From: Pseudomonadota bacterium
Lineage (GTDB): Bacteria; Pseudomonadota; Alphaproteobacteria; Acetobacterales; Acetobacteraceae
Assembly: GCA_021805565.1 (NCBI GenBank)
Contig: JAJZFA010000011.1
Coordinates: 62,001-126,000 of the forward strand
Direction: 5' to 3'
Length of the DNA stretch: 64,000 nucleotides
Each line of letters begins with the position of its first letter. The first letter of the stretch is position 1. Under the pieces are notes generated by a model. The model was given only the letters and a program-made list of their open reading frames with translations. It was not told the origin of the DNA and ran no database searches. Shown piece after piece: positions 50,880 through 60,093 of the stretch. Made by a program: the position numbers and the translations under genes.

Positions 50880-51695
50880 ATGGGCAAGGTGTTGGTGGTA
50901 ACGTCCGGCAAGGGTGGTGTCGGCAAGACGACCTCCACCGCCGCGCTGGGTGCCGCGCTCGCGCGTGGCGGCGAAAACGTGGTGGTCATCGATTTCGATG
51001 TCGGATTGAGAAACCTCGATCTGGTCATGGGTGCGGAACGCCGCGTGGTGTTCGATCTCATCAATGTGGTGCAGGGCGACGCCAAGCTGGCGCAGGCGCT
51101 GATTCGCGACAAGCGCATCGACACGCTATCGTTGCTGCCGGCGTCGCAGACGCGCGACAAGGACGCACTGACGACCGAAGGGGTGGACAAGGTCATTGCC
51201 GAATTGAAGGAAAAATTCGACTGGGTGATTTGCGATAGTCCGGCGGGTATCGAGCGCGGTGCGTTGTTGGCGATGCGTAACGCCGATGTGGCGGTTGTGG
51301 TCACCAACCCGGAAGTCTCCTCGGTGCGGGATTCGGATCGCATTATCGGTATGCTGGATTCAAAGACCCTGCGGGCCGAACGCGGCGAGCGGATCGACAA
51401 GCATTTGCTGGTCACCCGCTACGATGCCGGCCGGGCCGCCCGTAACGAAATGTTGAAGGTGGAGGATGTGCTGGAAATCCTGTCCATTCCCCTGCTGGGA
51501 ATCATTCCGGAGAGCGAGGAAGTTCTGAAGGCGTCCAACGTGGGTTCGCCGGTGACGTTGAATAACCCGAACAGCGCGCCGTCGCGCGCCTATTTCGACG
51601 CGGCGAAGCGGTTGCGGGGGGAGGCTGTCGATGTGGTTATTCCGCTGGAACGCACGGGGTTCATCGGGCGTTTGTTCGGGCGGAGGGTCGCATGA
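50880..51695 (+). CDS. minD: Septum site-determining ATPase MinD
   Basis: A 271-residue membrane-cycling ATPase. It has the deviant Walker [10 protein letters not shown] (10-18), [23 protein letters not shown] (about 39-61), [14 protein letters not shown] and [15 protein letters not shown]. The C-terminal amphipathic membrane-targeting tail is [13 protein letters not shown] strong AGGGGGAAC precedes the ATG. Its TGA overlaps the minE ATG (ATGA). Confidence 0.96.
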   Translation: MGKVLVVTSGKGGVGKTTSTAALGAALARGGENVVVIDFDVGLRNLDLVMGAERRVVFDLINVVQGDAKLAQALIRDKRIDTLSLLPASQTRDKDALTTEGVDKVIAELKEKFDWVICDSPAGIERGALLAMRNADVAVVVTNPEVSSVRDSDRIIGMLDSKTLRAERGERIDKHLLVTRYDAGRAARNEMLKVEDVLEILSIPLLGIIPESEEVLKASNVGSPVTLNNPNSAPSRAYFDAAKRLRGEAVDVVIPLERTGFIGRLFGRRVA

Positions 51696-51991
51696 ACCTG
51701 CTCGAATTTTTCCGCGGCAAGAAGACCACCGCCCCGGTTGCCCGCGACCGGCTACAGGTGTTGCTTGCGCATGAGCGCAGCGTGATCGGCAAATCCGATC
51801 TGCTCGCGACGTTACAGGAAGAAATATTGGCGGTGATTGCCCGCCATATCAAGGTGGATCGCGATGCGGTGCAGATCAAACTCGATCGGGGGGCCACGGT
51901 CTCTACATTGGAGATCGATGTCGAAGTGCCGCTGAACGCCGCGAAGGTTTTTCGTCCGGCCGGCGGTTCGGGGATTGCGGCCCCGGTATAG
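51692..51991 (+). CDS. minE: Cell division topological specificity factor MinE
   Basis: A 99-residue MinE. It has an N-terminal amphipathic start [29 protein letters not shown] (about 1-29), which contains the MinD-activating helix, followed by the beta-hairpin dimer part ([22 protein letters not shown]). It displaces MinC and stimulates MinD ATPase to create the oscillation. It overlaps minD by 4 nt. The C-terminal tail SGIAAPV is slightly longer than average. Confidence 0.95.
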   Translation: MNLLEFFRGKKTTAPVARDRLQVLLAHERSVIGKSDLLATLQEEILAVIARHIKVDRDAVQIKLDRGATVSTLEIDVEVPLNAAKVFRPAGGSGIAAPV

Positions 51992-52178
51992 GGGGAGTAC
52001 CCGAATTTTCGTGTGCGGGGCTTATTCAGTCTCACCCACCATTGGGTAAACGACTGTAAGCGAGGGATGGTCCTGGCGGAAAGGCCATGACGCAGGCGTG
52101 GTTGTTCCTTTGGTCGATCAAAATGCCTGGTCCTTTGTCAGTTCCGCCTTTGGAGCCACACGGTTCTACGGGACCAAG

Positions 52179-52367
52179 ATGTCGGTCGCCATGGACCCCA
52201 CCAACACGCCGCAAAACGACGACTGGGACGAGGACCGCGAGGGGCCGTCCGGCTTCGAGCGCAAGGCTGAGCGTGCCCGCATGTTCGCCGCCGAAATGGT
52301 TTTGCAGTCCTTCGCCTTGATGGCGGCCGCCGAGGGGTCGATCGCCGCCGATGCCGATATCACCTGA
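52179..52367 (+). CDS. Small hypothetical protein
   Basis: A 62-residue acidic protein starting MSVAMDPTNTPQNDDWDEDREG and ending in a helical part FERKAERARMFAAEMVLQSFALMAAAEG. GGGA lies six bases before the ATG. It is 187 bp after minE, so it may have its own promoter. I do not recognise a family. The charged start and amphipathic helix look protein-like, but coding is not certain. Confidence 0.45.
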   Translation: MSVAMDPTNTPQNDDWDEDREGPSGFERKAERARMFAAEMVLQSFALMAAAEGSIAADADIT

Positions 52368-52767
52368 GACGACTTAATGCACTACGAGGCCAGCACACCG
52401 GCTGCCGCCAGCGTGAGCCGCACTTCAGCCGCCGTCGAAATGGCCGCTTTCGCCTGAGACGGGACCACTATGAGATACTGGCAATCGAAACACGGCCACT
52501 GGACCACGGCGAACTGACCGAGATCATCGCGGGACGCGACGATGGCCCGGATGCAATCACCGGGGCGGAGTTGACCTACTAACGAAACACGGAGTTGGGT
52601 CCGGAAGGATCCGGTTTTATTGGAACCGGCACGGTCAGGCGGCATTGCGACGAGAGCAAGTCAGCAAAGGATCAAGGCGCTGCCGCTAGAACATTCGGCG
52701 TCTGAGCGAACCGTCAATGTTCTTGATGCGTCCGCTATAACGTGTAGTGTGGATCCCATACTTAAAT

Positions 52768-52801
52768 GATGGCCCCGGGCCATGTCGTTTTACTTATTTT
52801 T
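52768..52801 (+). terminator. Possible intrinsic terminator after the minCDE region
   Basis: The palindrome ATGGCCCCGGGCCAT (52769-52783) is followed by GTCGTTTTACTTATTTTTG, a T-rich tract. On the plus strand this fits a short factor-independent terminator for transcripts coming from minCDE and the small ORF. The loop would be only about 3 nt. Confidence 0.45.
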
Positions 52802-52831
52802 GCGTAAAAGACCCGCAAACAACCGCATAGC

Positions 52832-52858
52832 GCGCCCCCACCCGCGGGGCAGGGGCGC
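52832..52858 (-). terminator. Hairpin after the amidase gene
   Basis: GCGCCCC (52832-52838) pairs with GGGGCGC (52852-52858), and the loop itself contains CCCGCGGG. It is 8 bp beyond the amidase stop codon, so it would end the amidase/Liv operon transcript. T-rich DNA occurs only further downstream. Confidence 0.45.
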
Positions 52859-52866
52859 TCGGCCGG

Positions 52867-54396
52867 TTAAGCGCTGATCTTCTTCCAGTTCTCCGCGTTC
52901 TCGAACGCGGCAGCAGCGCGATAGATGGTGGTCTCCTCGTACATCTTGCCAATCAACTGCAGACCGACCGGCAATCCGTCCGCGAATCCGCACGGGATGC
53001 TCATCGCCGGATGGTGGGTGCAGTCGAACGGCGATGTGTTCGGCAGCATCTCGAATGCCCGTTGCAGGATTTCGGCGATCGGCGCGTTTTCATCCGGGAT
53101 CGGCGTTGCCGTCATCGGCACCGTCGGCATCAGCAGCAGGTCGTAGCTGCTTAGCACCGAATCATAAGCGGCGCGCAGCCGGCGGACGAGGTTCTGCGCC
53201 TTGGCGTAGTAGTGACCACGATAATGTTTGGTCATGTACTGACCAAGCAGCATGGTATTTTTCAGCGAGTCCGAAAATTCGTCCGCGCGCGTCTTCCAGT
53301 TGCTATGGAAATCCAACATTGAAGTAACATAGAGGCCCTGCCAATTGAATCCGAAGCCGTTGCCGTGCATCATCTGTACCGTTGCACCCTCGGCGGCAAC
53401 TGGCAACCAGATCGCCGGACCGGCAAGATGCATCGGGATCGATACGGTTTCGACAGTGGCGCCCAGGCTCATGAACTTCTCCGCCGCCGCGTGAACCAGC
53501 GCGTCCACCTTTGCCTCGCTCTGCGGATGACCGAACCCTTCCTTGACCACCGCGATGCGCAGTCCCTTCGCACCCTTGCCAAGGGCCGCGCGGTATTCCT
53601 GTGGCAGGCCGCCGTACTGGCGAGGATCAAGCCCGTCAGGCCCTGCCAGCACCTCCAGCAGCAGCGCGTTGTCCTCAACCGTTGCAGTGATCGGGCCGGT
53701 GTGGTCGATGGTCGATTCGATCGGCATGATGCCCGTGTAAGGCACCAAGCCGTGAGTAGCCTTCATCCCGTAGGTGCCTGAATTGGCCGACGGCATGCGG
53801 ATCGAACCGCCCTGGTCACCGCCGAGCGCCATGTCCACCTCGCCCAGTGCCACCAGCGTCGCACTACCCGAGGAGGATCCACCGGCGGAGTAGCCCATCC
53901 TGTGCGCGTTGTGGACCGGTCCCGAGGCACTGGTATGGCTACCGCCAGAGAAACAGAAATACTCGCACACCGCCTTGCCGGCGATGGTGCCGCCGGCGTC
54001 CAGGATGCGCGTTACCACGGTCGCGTCCACGTTCGGCACGTAACCTTCCATCGTCGAGGCGCCGTTCATCAACGGCACGCCAGCGAGACAAATATTGTCC
54101 TTCAGGACGACCTTCTTGCCCTTCAGCTTGCCGCTTGGCGCGCCTTTCACCGTCGTCTTGACATACCATGCGCCGCGTTTGTTTTCCTCGCCGGAAGGGC
54201 GGTACCCAGGCGTGCGCGGATATGTTACCACCGGCAACTCATCCGTCATCCGGTCGATCAAGTTATAGGCCCCGACACCCGATTGCAGCGCGGCGAGATG
54301 AGCCGCTAAATCCTCGTCGGTGAAAGTCATGCCGAGTTCGGCGGCGACCTCGCGCAGTTGGTTGGTGGTCGGAGCCTTGACGGTTCTTAGTGTCAT
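52867..54396 (-). CDS. Amidase signature family enzyme of the amide uptake operon
   Basis: A 509-residue amidase signature hydrolase that turns an amide into acid plus ammonia. Lys is in GKKVVLKDNICLAG (about 98-111), and the Gly/Ser block is GYSAGGSSSGSATLVALGEVDMALGGDQGGSIRMPSANSG (about 166-205), containing the cis-Ser and nucleophile Ser. The C-terminal PVGLQLIGKMYEE block is present. Its N-terminal extension (TLRTVKAPTTNQLREVAAELGMTF) is typical of acetamidase/nitrilase-associated amidases. AGGAGA precedes the ATG. It is the last gene after livF (13 bp), so it probably hydrolyses what the transporter imports. Confidence 0.9.
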   Translation of the reverse strand: MTLRTVKAPTTNQLREVAAELGMTFTDEDLAAHLAALQSGVGAYNLIDRMTDELPVVTYPRTPGYRPSGEENKRGAWYVKTTVKGAPSGKLKGKKVVLKDNICLAGVPLMNGASTMEGYVPNVDATVVTRILDAGGTIAGKAVCEYFCFSGGSHTSASGPVHNAHRMGYSAGGSSSGSATLVALGEVDMALGGDQGGSIRMPSANSGTYGMKATHGLVPYTGIMPIESTIDHTGPITATVEDNALLLEVLAGPDGLDPRQYGGLPQEYRAALGKGAKGLRIAVVKEGFGHPQSEAKVDALVHAAAEKFMSLGATVETVSIPMHLAGPAIWLPVAAEGATVQMMHGNGFGFNWQGLYVTSMLDFHSNWKTRADEFSDSLKNTMLLGQYMTKHYRGHYYAKAQNLVRRLRAAYDSVLSSYDLLLMPTVPMTATPIPDENAPIAEILQRAFEMLPNTSPFDCTHHPAMSIPCGFADGLPVGLQLIGKMYEETTIYRAAAAFENAENWKKISA

Positions 54397-54409
54397 GATT
54401 GTCTCTCCT

Positions 54410-55132
54410 CTAGTGATGCGCGACCGTGTTTGGTCCGGCGCCGATGAATTCTTGCTCGAGGGACGGATCCGCAATTGCCGCCCGGTCGAGTTCGCGCACG
54501 ATGCGCCCGCGATGGATTAGCAGCAAGCGATCCGCGAGGCCGCGGAGGAAATCCAGATTCTGTTCGACCAGCAGCACCGCAATCCCCCGCTTGCGTCGCA
54601 GGTCGCCAATCCTCTCGATCATCGCCTGCACGATGGACGGCTGAATGCCCTCGGTGGGTTCGTCCAGCAGTAGCAACCGGGGCGTACCGGCAAGCGCGCG
54701 GGCCAGTGCGAGCAATTGTTGCTCGCCGCCGGACAGCGCGCCGCCCGGCCGGTCCAGCAGCCGCTCCAGTTCGGGAAATTCTTCGATGGCTTCAGCTTCG
54801 GCATGCGTGGGCGGCCGACGCTTCGCCAGCGCGCCAAAATGTAGATTCTCGCGCACCGATAAACCGGGAAATATCTGCCGCCCCTGGGGAACAAAACCAA
54901 TTCCGGCATGCGCGCGGCGGTTCGGTGGCAGCTTGTCGATTGGCTTTCCATCGATGCGCACGCTGCCGCGCCATGTCGGCACCAGGCCGACGATAGTGCG
55001 CAGCAGCGTCGATTTGCCCATGCCGTTATGGCCAAGGATACCGACGCACTCGCCGGGGGCGACAGTGAGGGAAATACCGTCCAACACCCTGATCCGGCCA
55101 TATCCGGACACCAGATTTTCCACCGCGATCAT
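54410..55132 (-). CDS. Branched-chain-type ABC transporter ATPase LivF/UrtE-like
   Basis: A 240-residue ABC ATPase with Walker A GHNGMGKST (about 34-42), FVPQGRQIFPGLSVRENL (Q-loop region), signature LSGGEQQLLALARAL and Walker B LLLLDEPTEGIQPSIV, a LivF/UrtE ending. The ATG at 55132 overlaps the livG-like stop by ATGA; a longer open frame upstream lies in livG and is not used. It pairs with the LivG-like ATPase on the two permeases. Confidence 0.9.
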   Translation of the reverse strand: MIAVENLVSGYGRIRVLDGISLTVAPGECVGILGHNGMGKSTLLRTIVGLVPTWRGSVRIDGKPIDKLPPNRRAHAGIGFVPQGRQIFPGLSVRENLHFGALAKRRPPTHAEAEAIEEFPELERLLDRPGGALSGGEQQLLALARALAGTPRLLLLDEPTEGIQPSIVQAMIERIGDLRRKRGIAVLLVEQNLDFLRGLADRLLLIHRGRIVRELDRAAIADPSLEQEFIGAGPNTVAHH

Positions 55133-55845
55133 GCGACAGCCTTGCCGAGATACACATCGCGTACGCGCGGATCCTTGAACACGATCTCCGCGGAATCCTC
55201 CATTAAAACGCGCCCTTGGTGAAACACGGTGACGGTGTGGGCGATGGTGCGGATGAACTGCATGTCGTGCTCGACGACGACGATCGCATGTTCGCGGTTC
55301 AGTTCGCGGATCAGGTCGGCGGCGCGTCCGGTTTCTTCGGCACTCATTCCCGCCGTTGGTTCGTCGAGGATAATTAGATCCGGCTCCGGCGCCACCACCA
55401 TGGCGAGCTCGACAAGCTGCCGCTGGCCATGCGCCAGCAGGCCGATCCGCCGGTTGCCGAGGTCGCCGACCTCTAACCGTTCCAGCGCGCGCACCGCCCG
55501 CCGCCGCGCCTCGGCCTCGCCATGCAGCCGGCGAACGGCGAGGACCACGCCTTCCATCGCCGTCAACCCATCGAACAGCGACGGCACCTGCGTCTTGATG
55601 CCGACGCCGAGCCGTGCGACCGCGAAGGGATCGAGCGCGGTTATGTCGCGTCCGCGCCAGAAAATGCGTCCGCCGGTCGGCTTGTATTGCCCGGTCAGAC
55701 ATTTGAAGAACGTGCTTTTCCCCGCTCCGTTGGGGCCGATCAGGCAGCGCAGTTCGCCCTCGTTGACCGCGAGCGTCACGCCATCCACGGCGACGACACC
55801 GCCAAAGCGCATCCGCAACCCATCGGTGGACAACAGCACCGTCAT
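55129..55845 (-). CDS. Branched-chain-type ABC transporter ATPase LivG/UrtD-like
   Basis: A 238-residue ABC ATPase with LRMRFGGVVAVDGVTLAV, Walker A GPNGAGKST (about 38-46), KTQVPSLFDGLTAMEGVVLA, a signature-like LLAHGQRQLVELAM (LAHGQRQ instead of LSGGQRQ) and Walker B LIILDEPTAGMSAEET. The LAHG-type signature is usual for UrtD/urea-amide transporters. It overlaps the permease gene before it and livF after it by 4 nt each. Confidence 0.9.
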   Translation of the reverse strand: MTVLLSTDGLRMRFGGVVAVDGVTLAVNEGELRCLIGPNGAGKSTFFKCLTGQYKPTGGRIFWRGRDITALDPFAVARLGVGIKTQVPSLFDGLTAMEGVVLAVRRLHGEAEARRRAVRALERLEVGDLGNRRIGLLAHGQRQLVELAMVVAPEPDLIILDEPTAGMSAEETGRAADLIRELNREHAIVVVEHDMQFIRTIAHTVTVFHQGRVLMEDSAEIVFKDPRVRDVYLGKAVA

Positions 55846-56840
55846 GATTCGTCGCCCCGGCGGGCCAACTTCGCGAGTAGATTAGTCGCGGTTGGCAGCA
55901 GCCCTTTCGGCACAGCGACCACCGCGAGCATGAACAGTGCGCCTAGCAACAGGTTCGGGTCGATCATCGACAGCGTGCCGGCATAGGTGGTCAACGTCTG
56001 GATCAGGATGCAGCCGATCACAGGGCCGGCCAGCGTGCCGATGCCCCCGACGAGCACCCAGATAATCACCTGCCCCGCATAGGAGAGAGAGAACATCGTC
56101 GGCGAAACGAACACGCAGTTAGCGAACAGGATGCCGCCCAGCCCCGCCATAAATCCACCAACGGCAAACAAGGCCATCTTGTGCAGCCGCACGTCATAGC
56201 CGAGCAACTCGGCGCGCAGTTCGTTTTCCTTGATTGCCACCGAGACGCGACCGAAGCGGGTGCGCAGGATCAATTTGGCCGCCGCGTAGCAGAGCCCAAG
56301 GCATAGCACGGCGATGACGAAAATCTGATCTGGTGCCAATTGCGTGCCCGGATCGAACGGAACATTCAGCGGCGGCGTTCCCGGAATGCCATTGAAACCG
56401 CCCAGCGGCGACGATCCGATTTTCCACTGGTCGCCAGCGGTCGAGTTGGCGAACTTGAACAGGATCAGCGTCGTGGTCAGCGTGATGACGCCCATGTAAA
56501 CGTCGCTGATGCGACCGTAGAACATCAGATAGCCCAAGGCGGCCGCCACCGCTGTCGGCAGCGCAAGCGCCAGCGGTATCGCCCAGGTGGTATCGCCGAA
56601 GTTGATTGAGGCGACGGCGTAGGTGTAGCCGCCCAGACCAAAGAACGCGGTTTGCCCGAAGCACAGAATACCGCCGAATCCCCAGATCAGCCCGAGGCTC
56701 AGTGCGAGCACCCCCATGCTGACAAACACCGTCGCGTTGATCAGCGTGAACAGTTCGAGGTACCGCGGCAGCAGCACCGCGGCCAGCACCGCGGCCATCA
56801 ACGCGACGCCGATCTGCAGGCCGGTGCGAAACCCAACCAT
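55842..56840 (-). CDS. Branched-chain-type ABC transporter permease LivM/UrtC-like
   Basis: A 332-residue inner-membrane permease with FVSMGVLALSLGLIWGFGGILCFGQTAFFGLGGYTYAV (about 39-76), the conserved LivM loop, and RVSVAIKENELRAELLGYDVRLHKMALFAVGGFMAGLGGILFAN (about 198-241), the EAA-like cytoplasmic loop. It starts directly (0 bp) after the livH-like stop and overlaps livG by 4 nt. Confidence 0.9.
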   Translation of the reverse strand: MVGFRTGLQIGVALMAAVLAAVLLPRYLELFTLINATVFVSMGVLALSLGLIWGFGGILCFGQTAFFGLGGYTYAVASINFGDTTWAIPLALALPTAVAAALGYLMFYGRISDVYMGVITLTTTLILFKFANSTAGDQWKIGSSPLGGFNGIPGTPPLNVPFDPGTQLAPDQIFVIAVLCLGLCYAAAKLILRTRFGRVSVAIKENELRAELLGYDVRLHKMALFAVGGFMAGLGGILFANCVFVSPTMFSLSYAGQVIIWVLVGGIGTLAGPVIGCILIQTLTTYAGTLSMIDPNLLLGALFMLAVVAVPKGLLPTATNLLAKLARRGDES

Positions 56841-57707
56841 CTAGAGTGCCCGGCGCAGGAAGCGCCCCGTTATTCCGCGCGGCAAAAGCCGCAGCAGCAC
56901 GATTGCCATGACGAGCAGCGCAACCTCGCCGAACACCGGCGTAGTCAAGAAGGTGAAAACTGTCAGCACGCTACCAAGCAGGCCGGAGGCGACCAGTGTG
57001 CCGGTCAGCATCGCCGCTCCGCCGGTGATGACCGTGATGAACGCTTTTGCGATATACGCCGTCCCCATTGTCGGCAGCACACCGGAAACAGGCGCGATCA
57101 GCCCGCCCGCCAGTCCCGACAATGCGGCCCCGGCGGCAAAGGTCAGCGCATAAACCCGCTCCGGTGACACGCCGAGGGCCGCCGCCATCTCCGCGTTCTG
57201 CATCGTGCCGCGCGCGATCAGGCCGGCCGGAGTCAGCTTCAGCACCGCCCAGACGATCAGCGACAACACCACGGACGCTAGCACCAGAAACATGTCGTAG
57301 CCCGCCACGTGGAAGCGCCCGATACCGAAGCTTCCGAACGGCGCGGAGATACCAGTCACGGAATTGCCGAACAGCATTGTCACGCCGCCGATGAACGCGA
57401 GCGATAATCCCCATGTCGCCAGCATCGTGTCCACCATTCGCCCGTAGAGCCTACGGATCAGCACCCGCTCCACGACCGCGCCGATGAGGCCTACCACCAA
57501 AGGCGGCAAGACGAGGATCGACAGCCACCGATTAATGCCCTGCCCGGACGCCAAAATTGCTGTGTATCCCCCGAGCATCAGGAACTCGCCGTGGGCCAGG
57601 TTGATGACACGCATCATCCCAAAAACCACGGCGAGACCGAGGCTCACGATCACCAGGGTCGCTACACCGGACACAATTTGGAGCGCGACAACGACAGCGT
57701 AATCCAA
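56841..57707 (-). CDS. Branched-chain-type ABC transporter permease LivH/UrtB-like
   Basis: A 288-residue permease. GLAVVFGMMRVINLAHGEFLMLGGYTAIL (about 23-51) is the LivH hallmark, and RGTMQNAEMAAALGVSPERVYALTFAAGAALSGLAGGLIAP (about 165-205) is the loop contacting the ATPase. The start is TTG at 57707 (encoding MDYAVVV as translated), with an AGG a few bases before it. No ATG with homology is available near. It sits 18 bp after the binding-protein gene. Confidence 0.88.
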   Translation of the reverse strand: MDYAVVVALQIVSGVATLVIVSLGLAVVFGMMRVINLAHGEFLMLGGYTAILASGQGINRWLSILVLPPLVVGLIGAVVERVLIRRLYGRMVDTMLATWGLSLAFIGGVTMLFGNSVTGISAPFGSFGIGRFHVAGYDMFLVLASVVLSLIVWAVLKLTPAGLIARGTMQNAEMAAALGVSPERVYALTFAAGAALSGLAGGLIAPVSGVLPTMGTAYIAKAFITVITGGAAMLTGTLVASGLLGSVLTVFTFLTTPVFGEVALLVMAIVLLRLLPRGITGRFLRRAL

Positions 57708-57725
57708 CGGACCTGTTCCGCCGGA

Positions 57726-58973
57726 TCAGATTTTCACATCCACCTCATACTGTTTGTTCTCGTTCGGGTGGGCGGCAAGGTCGCAGACCGAGGCGGTATC
57801 GAGCGGCGGCTGCTGCGGGAACGTCTCCAACGCCCTGAAGGCCTGGTTTGTACATCCGGCGACGAACACATCCAGCGTGGTGTGATGTGTCTTCGCATCG
57901 ATCGTCGTCTTGCCGGCCGGCGTATTGAGGGAGATGCCGGTTTCCAGTGCCTTGATCACTTCCATCCGATCGATCGACTTCGCGCGCCGTACGGCCTCGG
58001 CCCATAGATTGAAGCCGATATACGTCCGCATCCCCAGTTCCCCGCCGAGATACGGCGCTTTGGCACCAAGCTTGGCGTGGAATTTTTCCAGGAATGCCTT
58101 GTTCAGCGGGTTATCGACTTCCTGAAAGTAGCTGAACGCCGAGACGATGCCGTCGCCTTCCTCGGGCGAAAGCAGGATGTTTTCATTGCCTCCGCCGAAG
58201 GTAGTTGAGGCGATCGGAATGGATTTTTTCAGGCCCGCAGCTGCCCACTGACGGTAGAACGAGATATGCGCGCCGCCGACCAGCGCCGAGATCACCGCAT
58301 CGGGCTTGGCCGCCTGGATCTTGCTGATCGCAGGCCCGAAATTGGTCACATCGAGCGGGAAGAAGTCGACCGACAGCACCTGTCCGCCGCCTTCGCGCAC
58401 GTACTTGGTAATCCACTTGCTGGTGATCTGACCGTAATTGTAGTCTGCGGCGACGATATAAACGTTCTTGCCCCAGTGCTTCTGCACGTACGGGACCAGC
58501 TTGTTCACGTTCTGCGCGGGCGTCGAGCCGGTGCAGAAGATGTTGCGGTCGCACACGCCGCCCTCATACTGTGTATTGTAGAAAAACAGAGTATTGAACC
58601 GCCGCAGGATCGGCCGGATCGCTTCACGCGAGGCCGATGTGATGCCGCCATGCACCACCGCGGCCTTGTCCTTCGTGGCCGCCTGAGTAGCGAATTGCGT
58701 GTAGAGCTGGATATTCGACTGCGGATCGTAGTTGATGAGCTGGATCGGCCGGCCGAGCAGTCCGCCCGCCGCGTTCAATTCGTCCACGGCAAAATCGAGG
58801 CAGGCGATCATCGGCTGGCCATAGATATCAAGGCCGCCCGACGCATCATGGATGCCCACCACCTTGATTGGGTCGGCACCAAGCGCCGCATGGCGCATGA
58901 TCGCGGGCGCGGCAAGGGTGGATCCGGCTGCAAACAAGACGGTATTTAGAGCATCGCGCCGGCTGAGTGTCAT
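57726..58973 (-). CDS. Amide/urea-type ABC transporter substrate-binding protein (AmiC/UrtA/FmdD-like)
   Basis: A 415-residue exported type I periplasmic binding protein. The N-terminus has a Tat-like motif LSRRDALNTVLFAAGSTLAAPAI, then IKVVGIHDASGGLDIYGQPMIACLDFAVDELNAAGG (about 35-70), typical of the amide/urea branch. AAKDKAAVVHGGITSASREAIRPIL and YEGGVCDRNIFCTGSTPAQNVNKLVPYVQK are further family blocks. AGGGGG precedes the ATG. It is first in an operon with LivH, M, G, F-like proteins and an amidase, so it probably binds a short-chain amide or urea. Confidence 0.9.
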   Translation of the reverse strand: MTLSRRDALNTVLFAAGSTLAAPAIMRHAALGADPIKVVGIHDASGGLDIYGQPMIACLDFAVDELNAAGGLLGRPIQLINYDPQSNIQLYTQFATQAATKDKAAVVHGGITSASREAIRPILRRFNTLFFYNTQYEGGVCDRNIFCTGSTPAQNVNKLVPYVQKHWGKNVYIVAADYNYGQITSKWITKYVREGGGQVLSVDFFPLDVTNFGPAISKIQAAKPDAVISALVGGAHISFYRQWAAAGLKKSIPIASTTFGGGNENILLSPEEGDGIVSAFSYFQEVDNPLNKAFLEKFHAKLGAKAPYLGGELGMRTYIGFNLWAEAVRRAKSIDRMEVIKALETGISLNTPAGKTTIDAKTHHTTLDVFVAGCTNQAFRALETFPQQPPLDTASVCDLAAHPNENKQYEVDVKI

Positions 58974-59202
58974 AAGAAATCCCCCTGGAGAATGGCGAGA
59001 ATCGTTGGTATTGAAAGTCAGGTTATTAAGGCTTAAAGGTTCTTGCAACCCAATAAATGCGGACAAATCAAATTTCTTTCGAGCCGGTCGGATAAGGAAA
59101 GTTAAAAAAGCCGTTTTTAGCCGCGATCGCGTGCGTAGAGGTGGATCAATGTGTCGTAAACGTAATATTTGATACGGAGATAATCAACGCCGCGGAGATG
59201 CA

Positions 59203-59891
59203 TTATCGCGACGTGTTGGCGGTGTTCAGCACGGCATCGAACTCCTGGCTGTCGATGCGGACGTGGTTTTTGTAACCATAGTACGAGTTGCCGTGCTTCT
59301 GTGTCCAACGAGCGTCGCGGTCCGTCCGCGCCCGCTTCGGCGGGTTCTCCGCCCAGCCCGCCGGCACCTCGTCCGCCTTGATCGCCGCGTTCTCCGTCTC
59401 TTTATTATGGTTCGCCGGCGTAGCCACAATGGTCGCATCGGCGACCTGCCCGCCCATCGCGAGGTAGCCTTTGTCTTTCAGGTGTTTGCCGAAGTCCGCG
59501 AACAATTCTTCAATCACCCCCGAGGTAGCCAGCGCCTCGCGATACAGCCAGACGGTCTTGGCGTCCGGCACGCCGTCCTGAAGTCCCAGGCCGGGGAAGC
59601 GCATGAATGACAGCCGGTCGCTGACCAGGTAGTCAACCGCGTCGTCGCCCAGGTTCCAGAGCGATTGCAGGACCAGCATCTTGAACATCGGACTCTCGTC
59701 GAGCGGCTTGCGGCCGGCAACCGGCTTGCGGGCCTCGGCGGTGTTGCACTGACCGGCTTGTTCCAATGCGGCGCGCAGCGTGTCGCGCAAGCACTCCCAG
59801 GGGATGGTCGATTGATCGCCACCACTGGATCGGGCCTGGCGTCCAGGCTGTCATTGCGGCGGCCGAGGTCGGAAAAGCTGGGCTGGTGCAT
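59203..59891 (-). pseudogene. IS5-type transposase remnant (frameshifted, internally deleted, truncated)
   Basis: The N-terminal piece in one frame reads MHQPSFSDLGRRNDSLDA from 59891. The main body continues in another frame from about 59840 with STIPWECLRDTLRAALEQAG, LDESPMFKMLVLQSLWNLGDDAVDYLVSDRLSFMRFPGLGL and DGVPDAKTVWLYREAL, all IS5-like. It then reads NHVRIDSQEFDAVLNTANTS and stops at 59203. In intact relatives, about 20 or more residues separate the NHV and DSQ parts, so an internal deletion is likely. The C-terminal DDE region is missing. No terminal inverted repeats could be paired. It is non-functional. Confidence 0.8.
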
Positions 59892-60047
59892 TGCGCACCC
59901 GTCGCGGCTGGCCGTTAGTTGCCGTATAGAATCGAGATTCGTGTGTCCTGGCAACGGTGATTTTTAGAGGTTCCCCTTAGTCTGCCGGCTTGGTTTGCGT
60001 TGGCCGGCCACGGCGGCGATTTCTATTCCCTGTTTGGTCAGAGGTTT

Positions 60048-60085
60048 CCCCCTGGGCCGGAGATCGGAATAACCGGCCCAGGGGG
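60048..60085. terminator. Strong hairpin after the degP-like gene
   Basis: A 13-bp perfect stem (CCCCCTGGGCCGG at 60048-60060 with CCGGCCCAGGGGG at 60073-60085) has a 12-nt loop. It ends 8 bp before the protease stop codon region (60094), so it lies at the mRNA 3' end. There is no U-tract on either strand. Confidence 0.55.
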
Positions 60086-60093
60086 GTCGCTAT

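Larger units (their letters stand above)
52368..52866. other. 499-bp gap between the small ORF and the amidase gene
   Basis: On the plus strand a frame ending at about 52582 reads RRDHYEILAIETRPLDHGELTE and looks more protein-like than random, but I found no start in frame. It may be a gene remnant. The rest contains two hairpins listed separately and AT-rich DNA near 52790. Confidence 0.4.

Noticed and set aside
52867-54396. GatA subunit of Glu-tRNA amidotransferase
   Set aside because: It is longer, with a different N-terminus, and sits in an amide transport operon without gatB or gatC.
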